Below are positions 50,237 to 61,849 of a stretch of 64,000 nt of DNA, in pieces. Source of the DNA: Cordilura impudica (Eukaryota; Arthropoda; Insecta; Diptera; Scathophagidae). The DNA is taken from positions 142,886,529 through 142,950,528 of the forward strand of contig OY821518.1 of the NCBI GenBank assembly GCA_963682025.1, in the 5' to 3' direction. A program made the translations under genes and the position numbers. Within the stretch, counting starts at the first letter, position 1. The number at the start of each line of letters is the position of its first letter. The notes beneath the pieces are model-generated. The model saw only the letters and a list, made by a program, of their open reading frames with translations. It was not told where the DNA came from and did no database searches.

Positions 50237-50534
50237 CGGGGTGTCGTTTTTCTTGAGAACCGGATGTCATATCGAGCGGACGGCATTTTGTTGGTAATCA
50301 CGTCCGGCAGGTCCTGACCTAGGATATTTCCAAAATATCAAAAATTGACAAAATGGCGTGGTTTAAAAAAAAATCAAAAATTAGCTGTTTTTGGGGGGTT
50401 TTTGCCCCACCCTCCTCCGGTAGTAAAGTTAGCCCAATTATCCTAGTTCAGGACCTGTCTGACGTGATTACCTAAAAAAAGCGGTCCGCCGAATTTCGAT
50501 ACATTTGGTTTTCAAGAAAACCGACACCCCAATT
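50237..50534. mobile_element. Foldback element, about 300 bp
   Basis: Arms GGGGTGTCGTTTTTCTTGAG ... GGTAATCACGTC, AGGTCCTGACCTAGGAT pair with ATCCTAGTTCAGGACCTGTC, GACGTGATTACC ... TTTTCAAGAAAACCGACACC. Nearly the whole element is self-complementary. Confidence 0.75.
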
Positions 50535-50599
50535 TGAAAAAAGTGATTTCGAGAAAAACGCACTTAGTTTTATTACAAGAATTTTCTATATTGTCGTAT

Positions 50600-51330
50600 A
50601 TATATGTATATATATATATATAGCTCTGTAACTCCAAAAATAATTAGAATTTCAAAAAATCCTTTTAGGCCAAAAAAAATCGAAAATAATTTTTTTTGAA
50701 GCGAGGTCATACCTTAATAAAGAAGCTAGATATATTTTAATTTTTTTTTTTTTTTGTTTTACAAGCTGCTTTTGGGGAAATCACGTCTTTATTCTGCTCA
50801 ATTTTTTTTCAATACCTTTTATATTTGTAATAAAAGAAAATCTAGTGTTTGTAGTCAATTTATTTACGTATTTTAATATTTACATATTTGAAAATATTGT
50901 AAAAAAGCAAAAAACGTAAAAAAAATAATTAAAAACTTACCTATCTCATCTCAAATATTGTATATTTTTACCAAATACGTTTATGTTTTCTTTTTACGTA
51001 TTTAAATTCCGCCACTTCACAAGTTACAAAAAATATAACTGCTGTTGCTGTTTACATTCTATTTCAAAACTAGTTGATTGTGTGGCGCCCGTTTAAAAAT
51101 TATGAATAAAACAGTTTAAATTTAAACACACGAAAAATTTATAATAAATTATATTTCTTTTAATATAGTAGTAAATTGAAAATTATATTGTTACATATGT
51201 ACATGTGAAAAAAGATTGTGTCTGTAGAAATTATATACATAAGTATCAAAACAGATAATAAATATTTGGCAAAAAAGTTTTTCAATTTAAAATCTCTTGA
51301 AAAAATATATTTCGTGTGAAATATCGTTGG
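50600..51330. other. AT-rich intergenic DNA, nothing recognised
   Basis: Only TATATG microsatellite (50,600-50,625) and homopolymer runs were seen. Confidence 0.4.
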
Positions 51331-51337
51331 TCATTTA

Positions 51338-51612
51338 ATAGTTTTCCTTGCTGTGGGTTCGATTGAACACATAGCCACATAGTTGGCCGTGTGAAAATAC
51401 CGCGGTCTCCAAATTAATGCCAAATCAAATGACTGGCCTTGAGCCTTGTTTATGGTAATTGCGTATGCAGGAATTACTGGAAACTGGCGGCGTTTTAATA
51501 TGAAAGGTAATGTGGTGTCGGTTGGGGCGAGATCAATCCTAGGAATTAGAACCGTATCATTTTGGTCAGCGTTACAGAATTTGTCAGTCACTGAGTCAGG
51601 GATCAGCGTAAA
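51338..51612 (-). pseudogene. Helitron PIF1-type helicase, C-terminal remnant
   Basis: Minus text LIPRIDLAPTDTTLPFILKR, RQFPVIPAYAITINKAQGQS, FDLALIW, then in a shifted frame HGQLCGYVF. RxQFPVxxAFAMTINKxQGQ is helicase motif V/VI of Rep-Hel proteins of Helitrons. Truncated on its 5' side at about 51,610, so it is a fragment. It is not obviously part of the two short Helitrons in the window. Confidence 0.82.
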
Positions 51613-51861
51613 TATATTTAAGATATTACCCGGCCTTCTTCACACGTTAAATTTTTGGCTTTCAGGTTTTAATGCACTCACACTTTTTTTACTCGTTTTT
51701 TACTAAACAATCATACGTTTTAATTTTCTCTTTCAATTTTTCAATGGGACAGTTGCTTAACAATTTTTTGACTATTGGATGTGTGTTCATATTGACTTGA
51801 ACATGGGAAGGCCGGGTAAAGTGAGGAGATTTGAGATTCCCAAAATTATTAAAATTTAATA

Positions 51862-52489
51862 CAATGGAGTTCGCTTATAACGAACCCTGGTTGTAATAAA
51901 TTTTTGTTTATAGCGAAGAATTTCTTCGGTCCCAAGAGTTTTAATCACATTTTTCATACAAATTGCTTCTCTTTTAGCGAACAGTGGTTATATCAAACGT
52001 TTGACATTTCAGAATTTGCGTATATTTTATATATTTAAAAAAAATTAATTTCAATTTAATTTTATTTTCATTTAATTTTAATACAAAACAAAAACTTCGA
52101 TTTTCAAATGAAGTTTTGTAAAAGGTCCTTTTATGTATATTTTCGTAAAAGTTTGCCAGTAGCCAACCTTTGCTTTGTACTTTCTGCTTCTATACATAAG
52201 GAGTTTTTCATATTATATGATTTTAAAAAAATATGTTATTTTGATAGAAACTCGGTAATTTTAGTCTTATTAAGACAAACAATTAATATGTATGTATCTT
52301 TTTAGTAATTTAATTTATGTTTTATAACTTTATAAAATGCCCCAAAATAAATAAACTTATTCAACTAAAAAAACTTTTTAAACCTTTCGGAAAAATCAAA
52401 AAAATGCTACGGTTATAACGAACTTAGTGTATAAGGAACTAATTTGGCCGGTCCCGCCGAGTTCGCTATAACCTAACTCCATTTTATTG
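51862..52489. mobile_element. Tc1/pogo-type MITE with TA flanks
   Basis: Ends CAATGGAGTTCGCTTATAAC and (reverse complement) CAATAAAATGGAGTTAGGTT, each next to TA. The right arm also has CGAGTTCGCTATAACC. No transposase. Confidence 0.7.
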
Positions 52490-52552
52490 TAGAAAAATAG
52501 AATAGCATAGAAAAAAAAACGTTTTAGAGCAAGGTTCCTAAAGCTTTCTTAA

Positions 52553-53211
52553 GGGGGTAAGGTTTTAAAAGTTAAAAAAAGTCGTATTTTCATAATTCTT
52601 TTTTGAAGATATGAATAATGTTGGATTATTTATTTCATATTTACGTTATAGCATATATTTGAAGAATCTTTGAAAAAAATTTCAATTAAAAATTTTAATA
52701 AATAAGTCTGTGACAGCGAATCTCCGGAGGCGTTGTTGTTTTGCGGTGAACATCACAACTCGTTACCGGATCATGTGAAATAAAAAAATCGAAGCGCGTT
52801 TCAAAGGTGACATGTTTCCTGCGGTAGTGACGAAGAGTTTTTTAATTTTTTTTTTTTTTTTGCAGCATTTTGAAGTGAAAACCGATTTTTGCTATACAAT
52901 TTCGGGAATTTGTTGTTAAAAAATGGGAAAGAAAATGGAATTAAAAAAACCCTTCGTGGTTACCTGATGATTTATGTGTCGATATAGTGTCTAAAATTAC
53001 AAAAGAATCAGTCAAGTAGATTTTGAGTTATGATGTTGGCGGACTTCGAATTTATATACCATGATTTATATACCGTATGAGGCCGGTCGCTGAAAACGCT
53101 GTATCTTCTTAAGTTTTGCTCTGATTTATTTAAAATTTTGACACAACACTCTCGATATATTGTGCATTCAGAAAGAGAAACGCAAAAAAAGGTTTTAAAA
53201 CCTGCCACCCC
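52553..53211. mobile_element. piggyBac-type MITE with TTAA duplication
   Basis: Bounded by TTAA (52,549-52,552; 53,212-53,215), with inverted ends GGGGGTAAGGTTTTAAAA and TTTTAAAACCTGCCACCCC. 659 bp, no coding text. Confidence 0.75.
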
Positions 53212-53215
53212 TTAA

Positions 53216-54038
53216 GGAATTGCAAACACCAATACACCTACAAAAAAGAGAAAAAATATTTCATATGTCATCATAAATGTGAACTGTAAAAAGCGAACAT
53301 TTTTTCCAGTTATCTATAAATCCAAAAAAAAAAAAAATATTAATGGCGTATTAGTTTAACTTAAAAAACAAAATTATTATTCCAAATCGCCTTTAATTCT
53401 TCTATGATAATTTCAATAAATTATTCAAATTAAAATCTTAAATATACCTATTTACGTAATTTATGTTTGTCTAAATTTTTTGAAAGCAAATTATGCAAAA
53501 ATTAATATTATGAGTGAAAAAAAATTATTTTCCCACCTCTCTTCTGAAATTACAATGTAATTTAATTAAGCAAAGTCAGAATAATTTAAATTTTAAACTT
53601 AATATTGCACTATTTTTTCAAGTGCTTTTCAATACAGAGATTTAAACGAAATCATACGTTGGACAACAACAAAATCCACATTGAAGATCTCTTTTTTCTC
53701 AAATATTTATCAAAAAAAGCATACTCTTTGGTAAGTGCTGGCCATCAGAGAACCTGAGCGAAAGCACTCCTAACAATTCAAAACAATTTTGAGATGAAAA
53801 ACAAAACAGACAAACGGAAAAGTTTAGTTCGATAAAAAAAGTATGTATGCATATCGGACGACGTTAAAAGAGAAAAAATAAAAATGTTTAAAATTTCATT
53901 CATTACTTTTTTTGCAGAATTTTTTTATTGACCAACAAAGGGAATTTAAAGAATTTGAATCGATATTAGTTTTTAGATGCATTTTTTGCGTTCATCTTAT
54001 TCCATATGTAACACGAAATCTGCATATGTAGTGCTATT
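53216..54038. other. Intergenic AT-rich DNA, nothing recognised
   Basis: No ORF, repeat or structural signal of note. Confidence 0.4.
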
Positions 54039-54046
54039 GTCGTTAG

Positions 54047-54629
54047 CAGTGCTGCTAATTTTGACAACTTATTTTAATTTCGACGATTTTTCAATTTGTT
54101 AAATTTGTTAAAATTATGACTGAAGATTTTAAATTTTCAGTAGTATAAAAATTGGGATTTCAAGGGTTAACAATTAATCGGTTGCAAATCGAAAATTGAT
54201 AGTTTTAGTTCAGTGTAAATGTAAATTACAATATATGTATAGATTTAATTCTGGGTCAAGTCGTTTCAAAACGGAAACACCTTGAATAGCATTTAAGATT
54301 TAAGTTTTAATTACGGCGATACTTTAAACCTATATTATATGTTTCAGCTGTAGATACATATCAATAAAATTATTTAGTTGATTGCTGTGTTAAATTTTTT
54401 TCGTTGAAATTTCATCACTAATACATTTTTATATATAGAAATAACCAATGCTGTAATAATATTCGTAATATGAATGATATAAATAAATTTTATTGCTTCC
54501 TTTTGTAATATTTTTTCGAGTTTTATAAGCGGTAAAATTTTCTTGTCAATTTCTTGTTTTAAAAATGACAATTTTGGCGATTAAGTTTCCAAAATTGTAG
54601 ATTTTCAGAAGATTTTATTAGCAGCACTG
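54047..54629. mobile_element. hAT-type non-autonomous element
   Basis: Ends CAGTGCTGCTAATTTTGACA and, on the right, TTATTAGCAGCACTG. Flanking octamers GTCGTTAG and GTCGGTAA agree at 6 of 8 positions, consistent with a worn 8-bp hAT duplication. No intact transposase. Confidence 0.65.
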
Positions 54630-54794
54630 GTCGGTAACAAAGAAGAGAGAAAATTGTGTGTAGGTTTGTATAAAATGAGAAAGATTAAATTTTGTTTGTG
54701 TATTTCCCATAGCTTTGTAGGGAGTGCTATGTGTGTGTATTATTTCAGCGTTACAGAATCAGTCCGTGAGTCAGGGATCAGCGTAAATATATAT

Positions 54795-56550
54795 AAGATA
54801 TTAGACCCGTTGAACGTTTATTGCTTTTGTTGATGATTATTTGATTTTTAATCCTGTGTATTTGGTGAGTAGAGCTATGCCCTTTTTTAAATCCAAATTG
54901 TTCTTTAGCAACAATAGAATTGGTCATTACAAATTCACTAAGACGAGAATGTAGTACTTTTTCAAATATTTTACCTAAGTTACTTAATAGACTAATAGGT
55001 TTATAGCTATTTGGGTTATTTTTTAGCTTATTAGGTTTGTTGACAGCTATAATCTTAGCATTTTTGAAATGGTTTGGGAAATAGTTGAGTTTGATGCAGC
55101 TGTTAAATATTATAACCAGTAATTTTAGAGCTTTGAGTGGTAGTTTCTTTAAGAGCATGTTGGGAACATTATCAAAACCAGGGGATTTTGAGGGTTTTAT
55201 TGATGAGACAATATGCATTACTTCTTCAAAAGATGTATAAATAGCTGATTCAGAACTAGGATTTTCCTTTTTAAAATTATTTACTGCTGTATTTATTAAT
55301 GTATCCGCTGAGTGGTTGTAGTTCGAAGTGAGGTTATTTGTTTGGACAAATGTATTTGCCAGGATTTCAGCCTTGCCCTTATCAGATGTTATTTTTGTAT
55401 TTCAAATTTTAAAGTGAGAGATTTGATTTTTTCCCTTTCCTCGCAAGTTCCTGCTTATTTTCCAGAATGATTTATCACCTGGTTTTGAATTGGATAATAA
55501 TTGAGACCATTTCTTATTGCGCTCCGAATTAATACTTTTATCAATCATGTTACTTAGAAACTTAGTACATTGATTATAAAAAGTTTGCTCGGCTATATTT
55601 GAAGATCGTTGGCTTTTTCTTTTAAAGCTTCTTAGTTTTATATATTTCACAGTACTTTCTGGTAATGTGTAATTATTTTGTTGAGTTATTTTAGGTGTAG
55701 ACACATCCCTTGCTACGAAAACTACATTTATAAATTTTTGAATTTCCTGATCAATTACTGCGTTGGTATTGTATATATCGGAATATAACGTGATTTTGTC
55801 TAAAAAATTCATATAAATGTTCCAGTTGGTTGCACTATAATCATAAGAATTGAGGTCAACCTGCAAGGCCATTGACCTTTTAAGTGTACATATAATGGGG
55901 CGATGGTCTGATGGTATTTCGTAATCCATTGTTTTTACGTCTATATTTAAAGCGGAGTTGCTTAAAATAATATCGACTGTGGACGCTTCGCGATTGTGTT
56001 GATGGGGGAATAGGGTTGGACTATTAGGATAGTGAATAAAAAATTGCTTGATTGCTGTGGTTGTTGAGTGCGATTCCTGCAGTATTATTTGAACGACAAT
56101 TCCATGAACAATGTTTGGCATTTAGGTCACAAAAAACTATATATTCTTTGGTGGAAGGTGTTAGGTTCAAGATATCAGCACAGAAGTTATGGGTATATCT
56201 TGGTGAATATAACGAAGATACAACAATAGGTCTATTATTTATAATAACTTCAATTGAGATGTTTTCGATTGATGAGGTGTTTGATATAAAGAGGTTATTA
56301 TGAGCGACAGATTTATGAATTAACAGAGCTACTCCTCCTCCTCTTGCATCTGTTCTGTCACTTCTATATAAATAATAATTTTTAAAATAGGGTCTATGAT
56401 TTTCTGAAAAAAATGTTTCATTCAAAGACGCTATATATTTTCTCGTTCAATTAGTATCTCAAATTGTTTTAATTTAGAAAAGTTTGAAATGCCATTAGCA
56501 TTCAAGTGAAGCATTTTGAATTCGTTTAAATTATTAGTATAATCCATGGG
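54795..56550 (-). mobile_element. Jockey-clade LINE, minus copy with 5' endonuclease and ORF1 tail
   Basis: ORF2 begins MDYTNNLNEFKMLHLNANGI-like at about 56,549 (overlapping the end of ORF1, SMVKYAHGLY). It continues [63 protein letters not shown], then after a frameshift near 56,030 [34 protein letters not shown], the linker, a stop near 55,400, [18 protein letters not shown] and [17 protein letters not shown], ending at RSTGLI near 54,800. The catalytic RT part is missing. Confidence 0.87.
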
Positions 56551-56655
56551 CGTATTTTACCATTGACATTACAACTTTGATTTGTTGTACTTTTGAAGTG
56601 CACATATGCAAATCATCCATAGCTGTAGTGAAAATATTAAAAAGCTCATCAATGC
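56534..56655 (-). pseudogene. Jockey ORF1 C-terminal tail
   Basis: Minus text SIDELFNIFTTAMDDLHMCT, SKVQQIKVVMSMVKYAHGLY ends overlapping the ORF2 start, the usual Jockey arrangement. The MITE at 56,659 cuts it off upstream. Confidence 0.6.
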
Positions 56656-56658
56656 TAA

Positions 56659-57150
56659 AGGTGCTATTACATGATGTGTTTTTTACATATGTACTGTCAA
56701 ATTTTCCCACAACAAAAGTTGTACACATCGTGTGATACATATAAAACATTGTTTATGTACAATACATGAGGAAAGTCACATGTACATTTTTCAATTAGAA
56801 CAGGTTCTATTTTTGCATGACAAACAAGTGAAAATACAACACTGCTTGTGGCGAAAGAAAAACAGAGTACATTTTAAAGATTAATATTGAAAGAAAAATA
56901 AATTGTTTAGTATTAATTAACAATTAAAAAATACATAACCTTTTTTTTAACAACAAATTTTTGTAAATTCACAAATTAAATCAGCTGTTGTTTACATTTA
57001 GAGGTTATGTCATACGGAAATACATACGCACGTGTGATAGCAAAAATTATGAATCGTATGTAAAAGACAATTTTGACAGACATGAAGAATTTCATATGGT
57101 TAAAAAAAGTGACAGTACATATGTAAAAAACATTTCGTGTAATAGCACCT
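56659..57150. mobile_element. Harbinger-like MITE (AGGTGCTATTACA family), intact copy
   Basis: Starts AGGTGCTATTACATGATGTG and ends CATTTCGTGTAATAGCACCT, flanks TAA and TTA. 492 bp with extended inverted ends (TTTTTTACATATGTACTGTC). Same family as 41,539-42,581 and 36,425-36,625. Confidence 0.85.
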
Positions 57151-57200
57151 TTATTTGCTTTCAATTTCACATATTTTTTGAACCATCCCTACAAGAACAG

Positions 57201-57232
57201 TGACGGTCATTTGACCGGTGATATGACCGTCA
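57201..57232. repeat. Perfect 10-bp stem palindrome
   Basis: TGACGGTCAT and ATGACCGTCA separated by 12 bp with an internal GACCGGT core. Role unknown. Confidence 0.6.
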
Positions 57233-57287
57233 CTACTGACTCAAGTGTCGGTCATCGCGTAGAACAAAGTTTCTATCATTTTATTTT

Positions 57288-57472
57288 ATCCAACAGGAAT
57301 AGGCCACAAGCGAGCAAAAAAATAAATTGTGGAAGGGTATAATGGAGGGACGTGTCACCACAATTGAGAATGGCACTAACGAATTCAGACATATTTTGAA
57401 GAATCCTAAAGAAACAACAAAAATTAACTTGAACTTTTAATTTAATTAATTACTTACCTTTCCTAAACCTTA
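57288..57472 (+). repeat. 185-bp direct repeat, left copy
   Basis: ATCCAACAGGAATAGGCCAC ... CTTTCCTAAACCTTA, matching 58,073-58,257 with no difference seen. The two enclose 600 bp. Confidence 0.88.
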
Positions 57473-58072
57473 TTCTTTTGAAAACTAATTTCATTATGGA
57501 CGAATTTACGGATACTGCACATTCCTTAATATTCTTCATATTATCAACATTATATTCCATACACTATATTCCAGAATGGCATAAATTAAAACATTCGAGC
57601 CAAATATTAAAAAAACCATATCCATGTTATGGCAACAGACTGAAAGATAGATATAAGGATTAATGTAAAATTCTGCAAGGAAGATTTACTTTGTTTCTAG
57701 CTAGAATTTTTAATAAAATGTCAGTACATTACCTTAATAAGTTCATTTGGTGATTGCGCATGTATTAACAATATATTTACATATAGTGTCTTCCATGCGC
57801 ACTTAACTGGAATCATTACGAATCGATTTAATAAACTGTGTCAGCGTTGTTTCACACAATTATATTTCTTGTGTATTATCTTCCAACATGATAAAAAGTC
57901 CATCAATAATATCAATTAGATAACCATATTATTTTCTGGTACAGCATTCACAATCGAAATCCAGGATATAACATATTGTCGCACAATATAATTCTTTACA
58001 CAAATGCGTTTCCTAAGAGGTATAAAAGTTCTAGATTGAAAGTTTGTGAAGATTCTATAGCAATAGTTAACG
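57473..58072. other. 600-bp interior between identical direct repeats
   Basis: AT-rich, one 61-codon ORF (57,478-57,663) without family resemblance. May be unique DNA captured by a tandem duplication. Confidence 0.4.
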
Positions 58073-58257
58073 ATCCAACAGGAATAGGCCACAAGCGAGC
58101 AAAAAAATAAATTGTGGAAGGGTATAATGGAGGGACGTGTCACCACAATTGAGAATGGCACTAACGAATTCAGACATATTTTGAAGAATCCTAAAGAAAC
58201 AACAAAAATTAACTTGAACTTTTAATTTAATTAATTACTTACCTTTCCTAAACCTTA
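58073..58257 (+). repeat. 185-bp direct repeat, right copy
   Basis: Same sequence as 57,288-57,472; period 785 bp. Includes a short open stretch (MEGRVTTIENGTNEFRHIL) of unknown meaning. Confidence 0.88.
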
Positions 58258-58605
58258 ACAAAAACAACACTACAACAGCAACAATGACAGTCATATCCCA
58301 GTATGCATTGAAAAATTATTTCTCCAATGTTGGAGAAAAGTTAAGTTCTCAAATTGATATCTAATATAATTCTCAACTTGAGTTGAACAATTTTTCTCCT
58401 TGTTTGCTTTCAACTTGATATCAAGTTGAGACTTAAAATTTTTTCCAATCTTTGAGAAATATTTTAACATCAATTGGATAACCAACACTTTTCTCCACTT
58501 GAGACCAAACTTTTTCTCAACTTGAGTACGATTTATGTTGAGTTTGAGATATTATTTACAACTTTTGTATTCTCGTATGGCAGCGCTGTTCATTTCTCAC
58601 AGTAA

Positions 58606-58859
58606 AGGCCGAGTTAGCCCCACGTAACCGTAACCTAACGTGTCAGCCGTTTTTTTTCACATGAAAAACAGTTACCGAACAGAACTGTAACGTAACTGGA
58701 ACATCCCAACCTGCTGAATTTGATTTTCGCTACTTTTGTACGTGACATTTGTGAACAGCTTACAAAGTTTGGTTAATTTTACGTTCTATAATTGCACTAA
58801 ATGCCAACGTTACATTTACGGTACGGTTACATTTTAAAAATGTGTGGCTAACTCGGCCT
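58606..58859. mobile_element. Harbinger-like MITE (AGGCCNAGTTAGCC family), copy 2
   Basis: Ends AGGCCGAGTTAGCC and GGCTAACTCGGCCT with TAA duplications (58,603-58,605; 58,860-58,862). 254 bp; the same family as 29,508-30,042 without its nested insertion. Confidence 0.88.
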
Positions 58860-59062
58860 TAACGTTGCGAATCATATGTTCTAATTTCTAGAAATAATAA
58901 TAATTGTGAAAGTTTTCAGCTTTGTGGTAAATTTTAATTATCTTGATTTAAAAAGGAATTGTTGCAGAAAAGAAAAATTAAATAAATAAAAGGGAGGTAA
59001 AAGTATAAGTTTTATATAATTAATGATATATATCTATAATTAAATTTGTGATATACATTATA

Positions 59063-59562
59063 GAACAAAAAAGTAAAAAGTGTGTTGTCATCTTGCCAAA
59101 AGCACCATTTAAGCAGGCCTCTGAATTTAAAGAATTCGAGTCCAAAGTACAATCAAGTACAAACAAGTTAAGCGACCTGGTAAGTTTCACAAAAATATGA
59201 GCAATATTCAAGGCTAATTACTTAATTTGTTATTAGGTTGCCGAACTTATGGCCATAATTTGTGGCAAACCTACAAAATTTCTAAAAATTGCATGGCGGA
59301 AATTGGTCACTGATGAAGTAGCCAACAAATACTGCTGGCAAGGAACAAATTCCAAAGAACCTGTACGAGCTCTCAGCGTAACGGCGGCATTAAAACGTGA
59401 TTATATTTTTATGTTTTGATTCCAATTGATATTAATTAAATCTAATTAATCTTTCCAGATGCCTACAATCAAAAATTTTCTGCTGCTTCTTCGGACAGCG
59501 AGTTCGAAAGAACGATAATTTCATTTTTCCAACATGCCAACAACCGCCTACAAAAAAGGTGA
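59063..59562 (+). CDS. DUF4806-like domain protein, three exons (partial 5')
   Basis: Exon a (about 59,063-59,179): KSKKCVVILPKAPFKQASEF, KEFESKVQ, NKLSDL, donor CTG|GTAAGT. Exon b (59,237-59,396): VAELMAIICGKPTKFLKIAW, RKLVTDEVANKYCWQG, VRALSVTAALK. Exon c (59,459-59,562): HAYNQKFSAASSDSEFERTI, ISFFQHANNRLQKR, stop. The pattern (EFEEFExK ... LVxxLxxIxG ... RxLxTDExAxxYxWxG ... L ... SDSEFExxxxxFFxxAxxR) is that of DUF4806 proteins, a family common in insects and often transposon-associated. Splice sites and phases are consistent and the frame is open. A true start codon was not found, so the 5' exon(s) lie upstream or are lost. Donor of exon b (C|GTGATT) is weak. Confidence 0.55.
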
Positions 59563-59696
59563 ACTATTTAAATGAAAAGGATGGAAACAAAATTAATTGA
59601 TATATTTTTAACTATTTCTACTTTTTTGAATTTTTTAATATTAATTTAATTTAATATTAATTTAAATATTTAACATGCGATTCTTAGAAATTTTGT

Positions 59697-59830
59697 TTAA
59701 TAGCCACAAATTAAGGCCATAAGTCCGGCAACCTAATAACAAGTTGAGTAATTAGCCTTGAATATTGCTTATATTTTTGTCAAACTTACCTGCTTAAATG
59801 GTACTTTTGCCAATATTGACTTACGTTTTA
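59697..59830 (-). repeat. Inverted partial copy of the DUF4806 exon a/intron/exon b junction
   Basis: Reverse complement contains ACCATTTAAGCAG|GTAAGTTTGACA, AGCAATATTCAAGGCTAATTA, TTATTAGGTTGCCG and ACTTATGGCC. It matches about 59,085-59,265 except that about 75 bp of exon a is missing. It could fold back on a transcript of the gene. Confidence 0.75.
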
Positions 59831-59904
59831 AGGTTGCCGTACCGTCCCCAAATTTTACCTCTTCCAATACTCTTAATTTATTATTAATTCTATAGTTAAA
59901 AAAT

Positions 59905-60350
59905 TTTTAACATGTTATAATATTTAATGTGTCATAAATAATAAATTAAATTAAAAATTGCCGAAAAAAGTGGAAATAATTAATTGATATATTTTTAATT
60001 ATTTCTCTTTTTTTCCTTTTTCAATTTAAATTCTTATTTATGTCCTATATAATATTAATAGTCAAAAAAATTACAAATAATTAATTCATTTACTTTTAAT
60101 TCTATATTTAAACAATTTTTAACATGTTATACTATTTACTATGTCATAAATAATAAATTAAATTAAAAATTGCCGAAAAAAGTACAAATAATTAATTGAT
60201 ATATTTTTAATTCTATTTTTTTTTTTGCATTTTTTAATTTAAATTCTTACTTATGTCCTATATAATATTAATATTCAAAAAAGTAAAAATAATTATTTAA
60301 TTTATTTTTAATTCTAAATAAAAAAAAACATGTACATGATAATACATATT
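59905..60350. repeat. AT-rich tandem repeat, about 211-bp unit
   Basis: AACATGTTATAATATTTAAT, AAATTAAAAATTGCCGAAAA and TATGTCCTATATAATATTAA recur at 59,909 and 60,120, with a third partial unit near 60,329. Confidence 0.75.
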
Positions 60351-60672
60351 AAATATGTAATAAAATTAAATTGAAACATTCAGAAAAAAGTACAATGTTT
60401 CCATTTCTAAAATTAATATGATTTTTTTTAATATGGCAATTCCAATTCCATTTGATACCAATTGGAGAAATTTCTTTGCTATCAAGTTGAGAATCACAAA
60501 TTTCTCAATTTGATAACTAAGAAAATCACCATATAAAAAATGTGCCTTTTAAGTTGAGAAGACTATAATCCGACTATTGAGGTGCATTTGAGAATTAACG
60601 TTGGAGATTTGAGAAATGTATTTGATCTCAAATGCACCTCAAGTTGATAGCAAACAATAATGTTTATTGGGA

Positions 60673-61188
60673 TGTTTTTAAAAAGAAAAAAACTGCAAGT
60701 GTTTTAGTACAAAAATTGTTTATGTGTTAGTTTCAGTCATTCATTTCTTGTAGGGATGTTTGAAAAATTTCATTCCACATAAAACAAATGTCTTATGAAA
60801 TTTTTCAAATTAACTTTACTTGAAATTGCAAATGTTTAAAAAATTGAAACTTTCTACAACTTTGTTTTTTCTTATATTAACTATGTGTGTATGTTTGTTG
60901 TTTCTTATTGTGTGCCAATGTGTGTATACCCAGTCAGCATTTCATATCTAGTCTCATTTCAATATCTAGTCATAAAACCAAGATTCTTCATAAAACCGTG
61001 TTATATTTTCATTAAATGCTAACTGGGTTTTCATGTTCTTGCTGCATAACAATGTCTGCGTTTTGTCAAGTGAAGAATATGTTTTTTTCTCGAATGATCT
61101 TGCTTATTAGCAATGTGAACATATTTTATGTTCATAAATTTTTGAACAAATTACATTTTGCACATCCTCATTTATATATGATTCTTGC
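60673..61188. other. Intergenic DNA, nothing recognised
   Basis: No coding or repeat family identified between the DUF4806-bearing segment and the long-TIR element. Confidence 0.4.
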
Positions 61189-61849
61189 TATAACTCTCAC
61201 ATCGGAAAGTTTTCACACGGAACGAATAAAATGAAACAAAAACGTTGCGAACTGACACAAAATATTGTTTCTCGCATTCGACTGGTTGTAACGCAACGTT
61301 TTTTTTTTCTCACATTTATTGGAAAAATGAGAAAAATGTGTTTCTGTAAAATAGGCATGTGTGAAGTTTTGAAATTGAATTGTCAAATTTACTCACAATT
61401 GAAATTGATGTGAAATACGTATTTAAATTCAGTTGCTTAAAATATATATATATACATAATATATATAAATATTGGAGAAGAGGTAAGAAATATGTTAAGT
61501 TTTCATTTATCATACATTTTTTTTTTACAATTATTCAGAAAGTATAAAGAATTTCCCAAATTAAAAAAAAAAAAAAAAAAACTTGGCTTAAGTCTCGTTT
61601 AGTGGCTACTCCCCGATTTCTTTAATTTTTTTTGGAGGTTATAGGGACTTTTGGGGTGATTTAGGAGAAATAATTTTTTTTGCGGTCGAGGCTATTTTCG
61701 GAGTTATGGGCCGACAAAGCTTTAACATTGATTTGTACATAACTCGGGGTATACCACTAAACTAAACTTGTTCCAAAGCTTATGATCTACATGTCTTTAA
61801 ATTTGGAATTCTCCAGAGGAAATTTTGGAGGCATTAGGTTCAATAATAA

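Larger units (their letters stand above)
58295..60672 (+). mobile_element. Candidate inverted-repeat element carrying a DUF4806-like gene
   Basis: The two ends carry clusters of TCAACTTGAGA / TCTCAAGTTGA-type motifs (58,320-58,545 and 60,450-60,650). The outer edges are CCCAGTATGCATTG and CAATAATGTTTATTGGG, a possible TIR. Inside are a three-exon DUF4806-like gene, a MITE (58,606-58,859), a 211-bp tandem repeat and an inverted copy of part of the gene. No transposase was found; the element interpretation is inference. Confidence 0.45.

Noticed and set aside
57201..57232. Palindrome resembling a paired CRE (TGACGGTCA / TGACCGTCA)
   Set aside because: No gene start nearby and palindromes abound in this MITE-rich stretch; reported as structure only.
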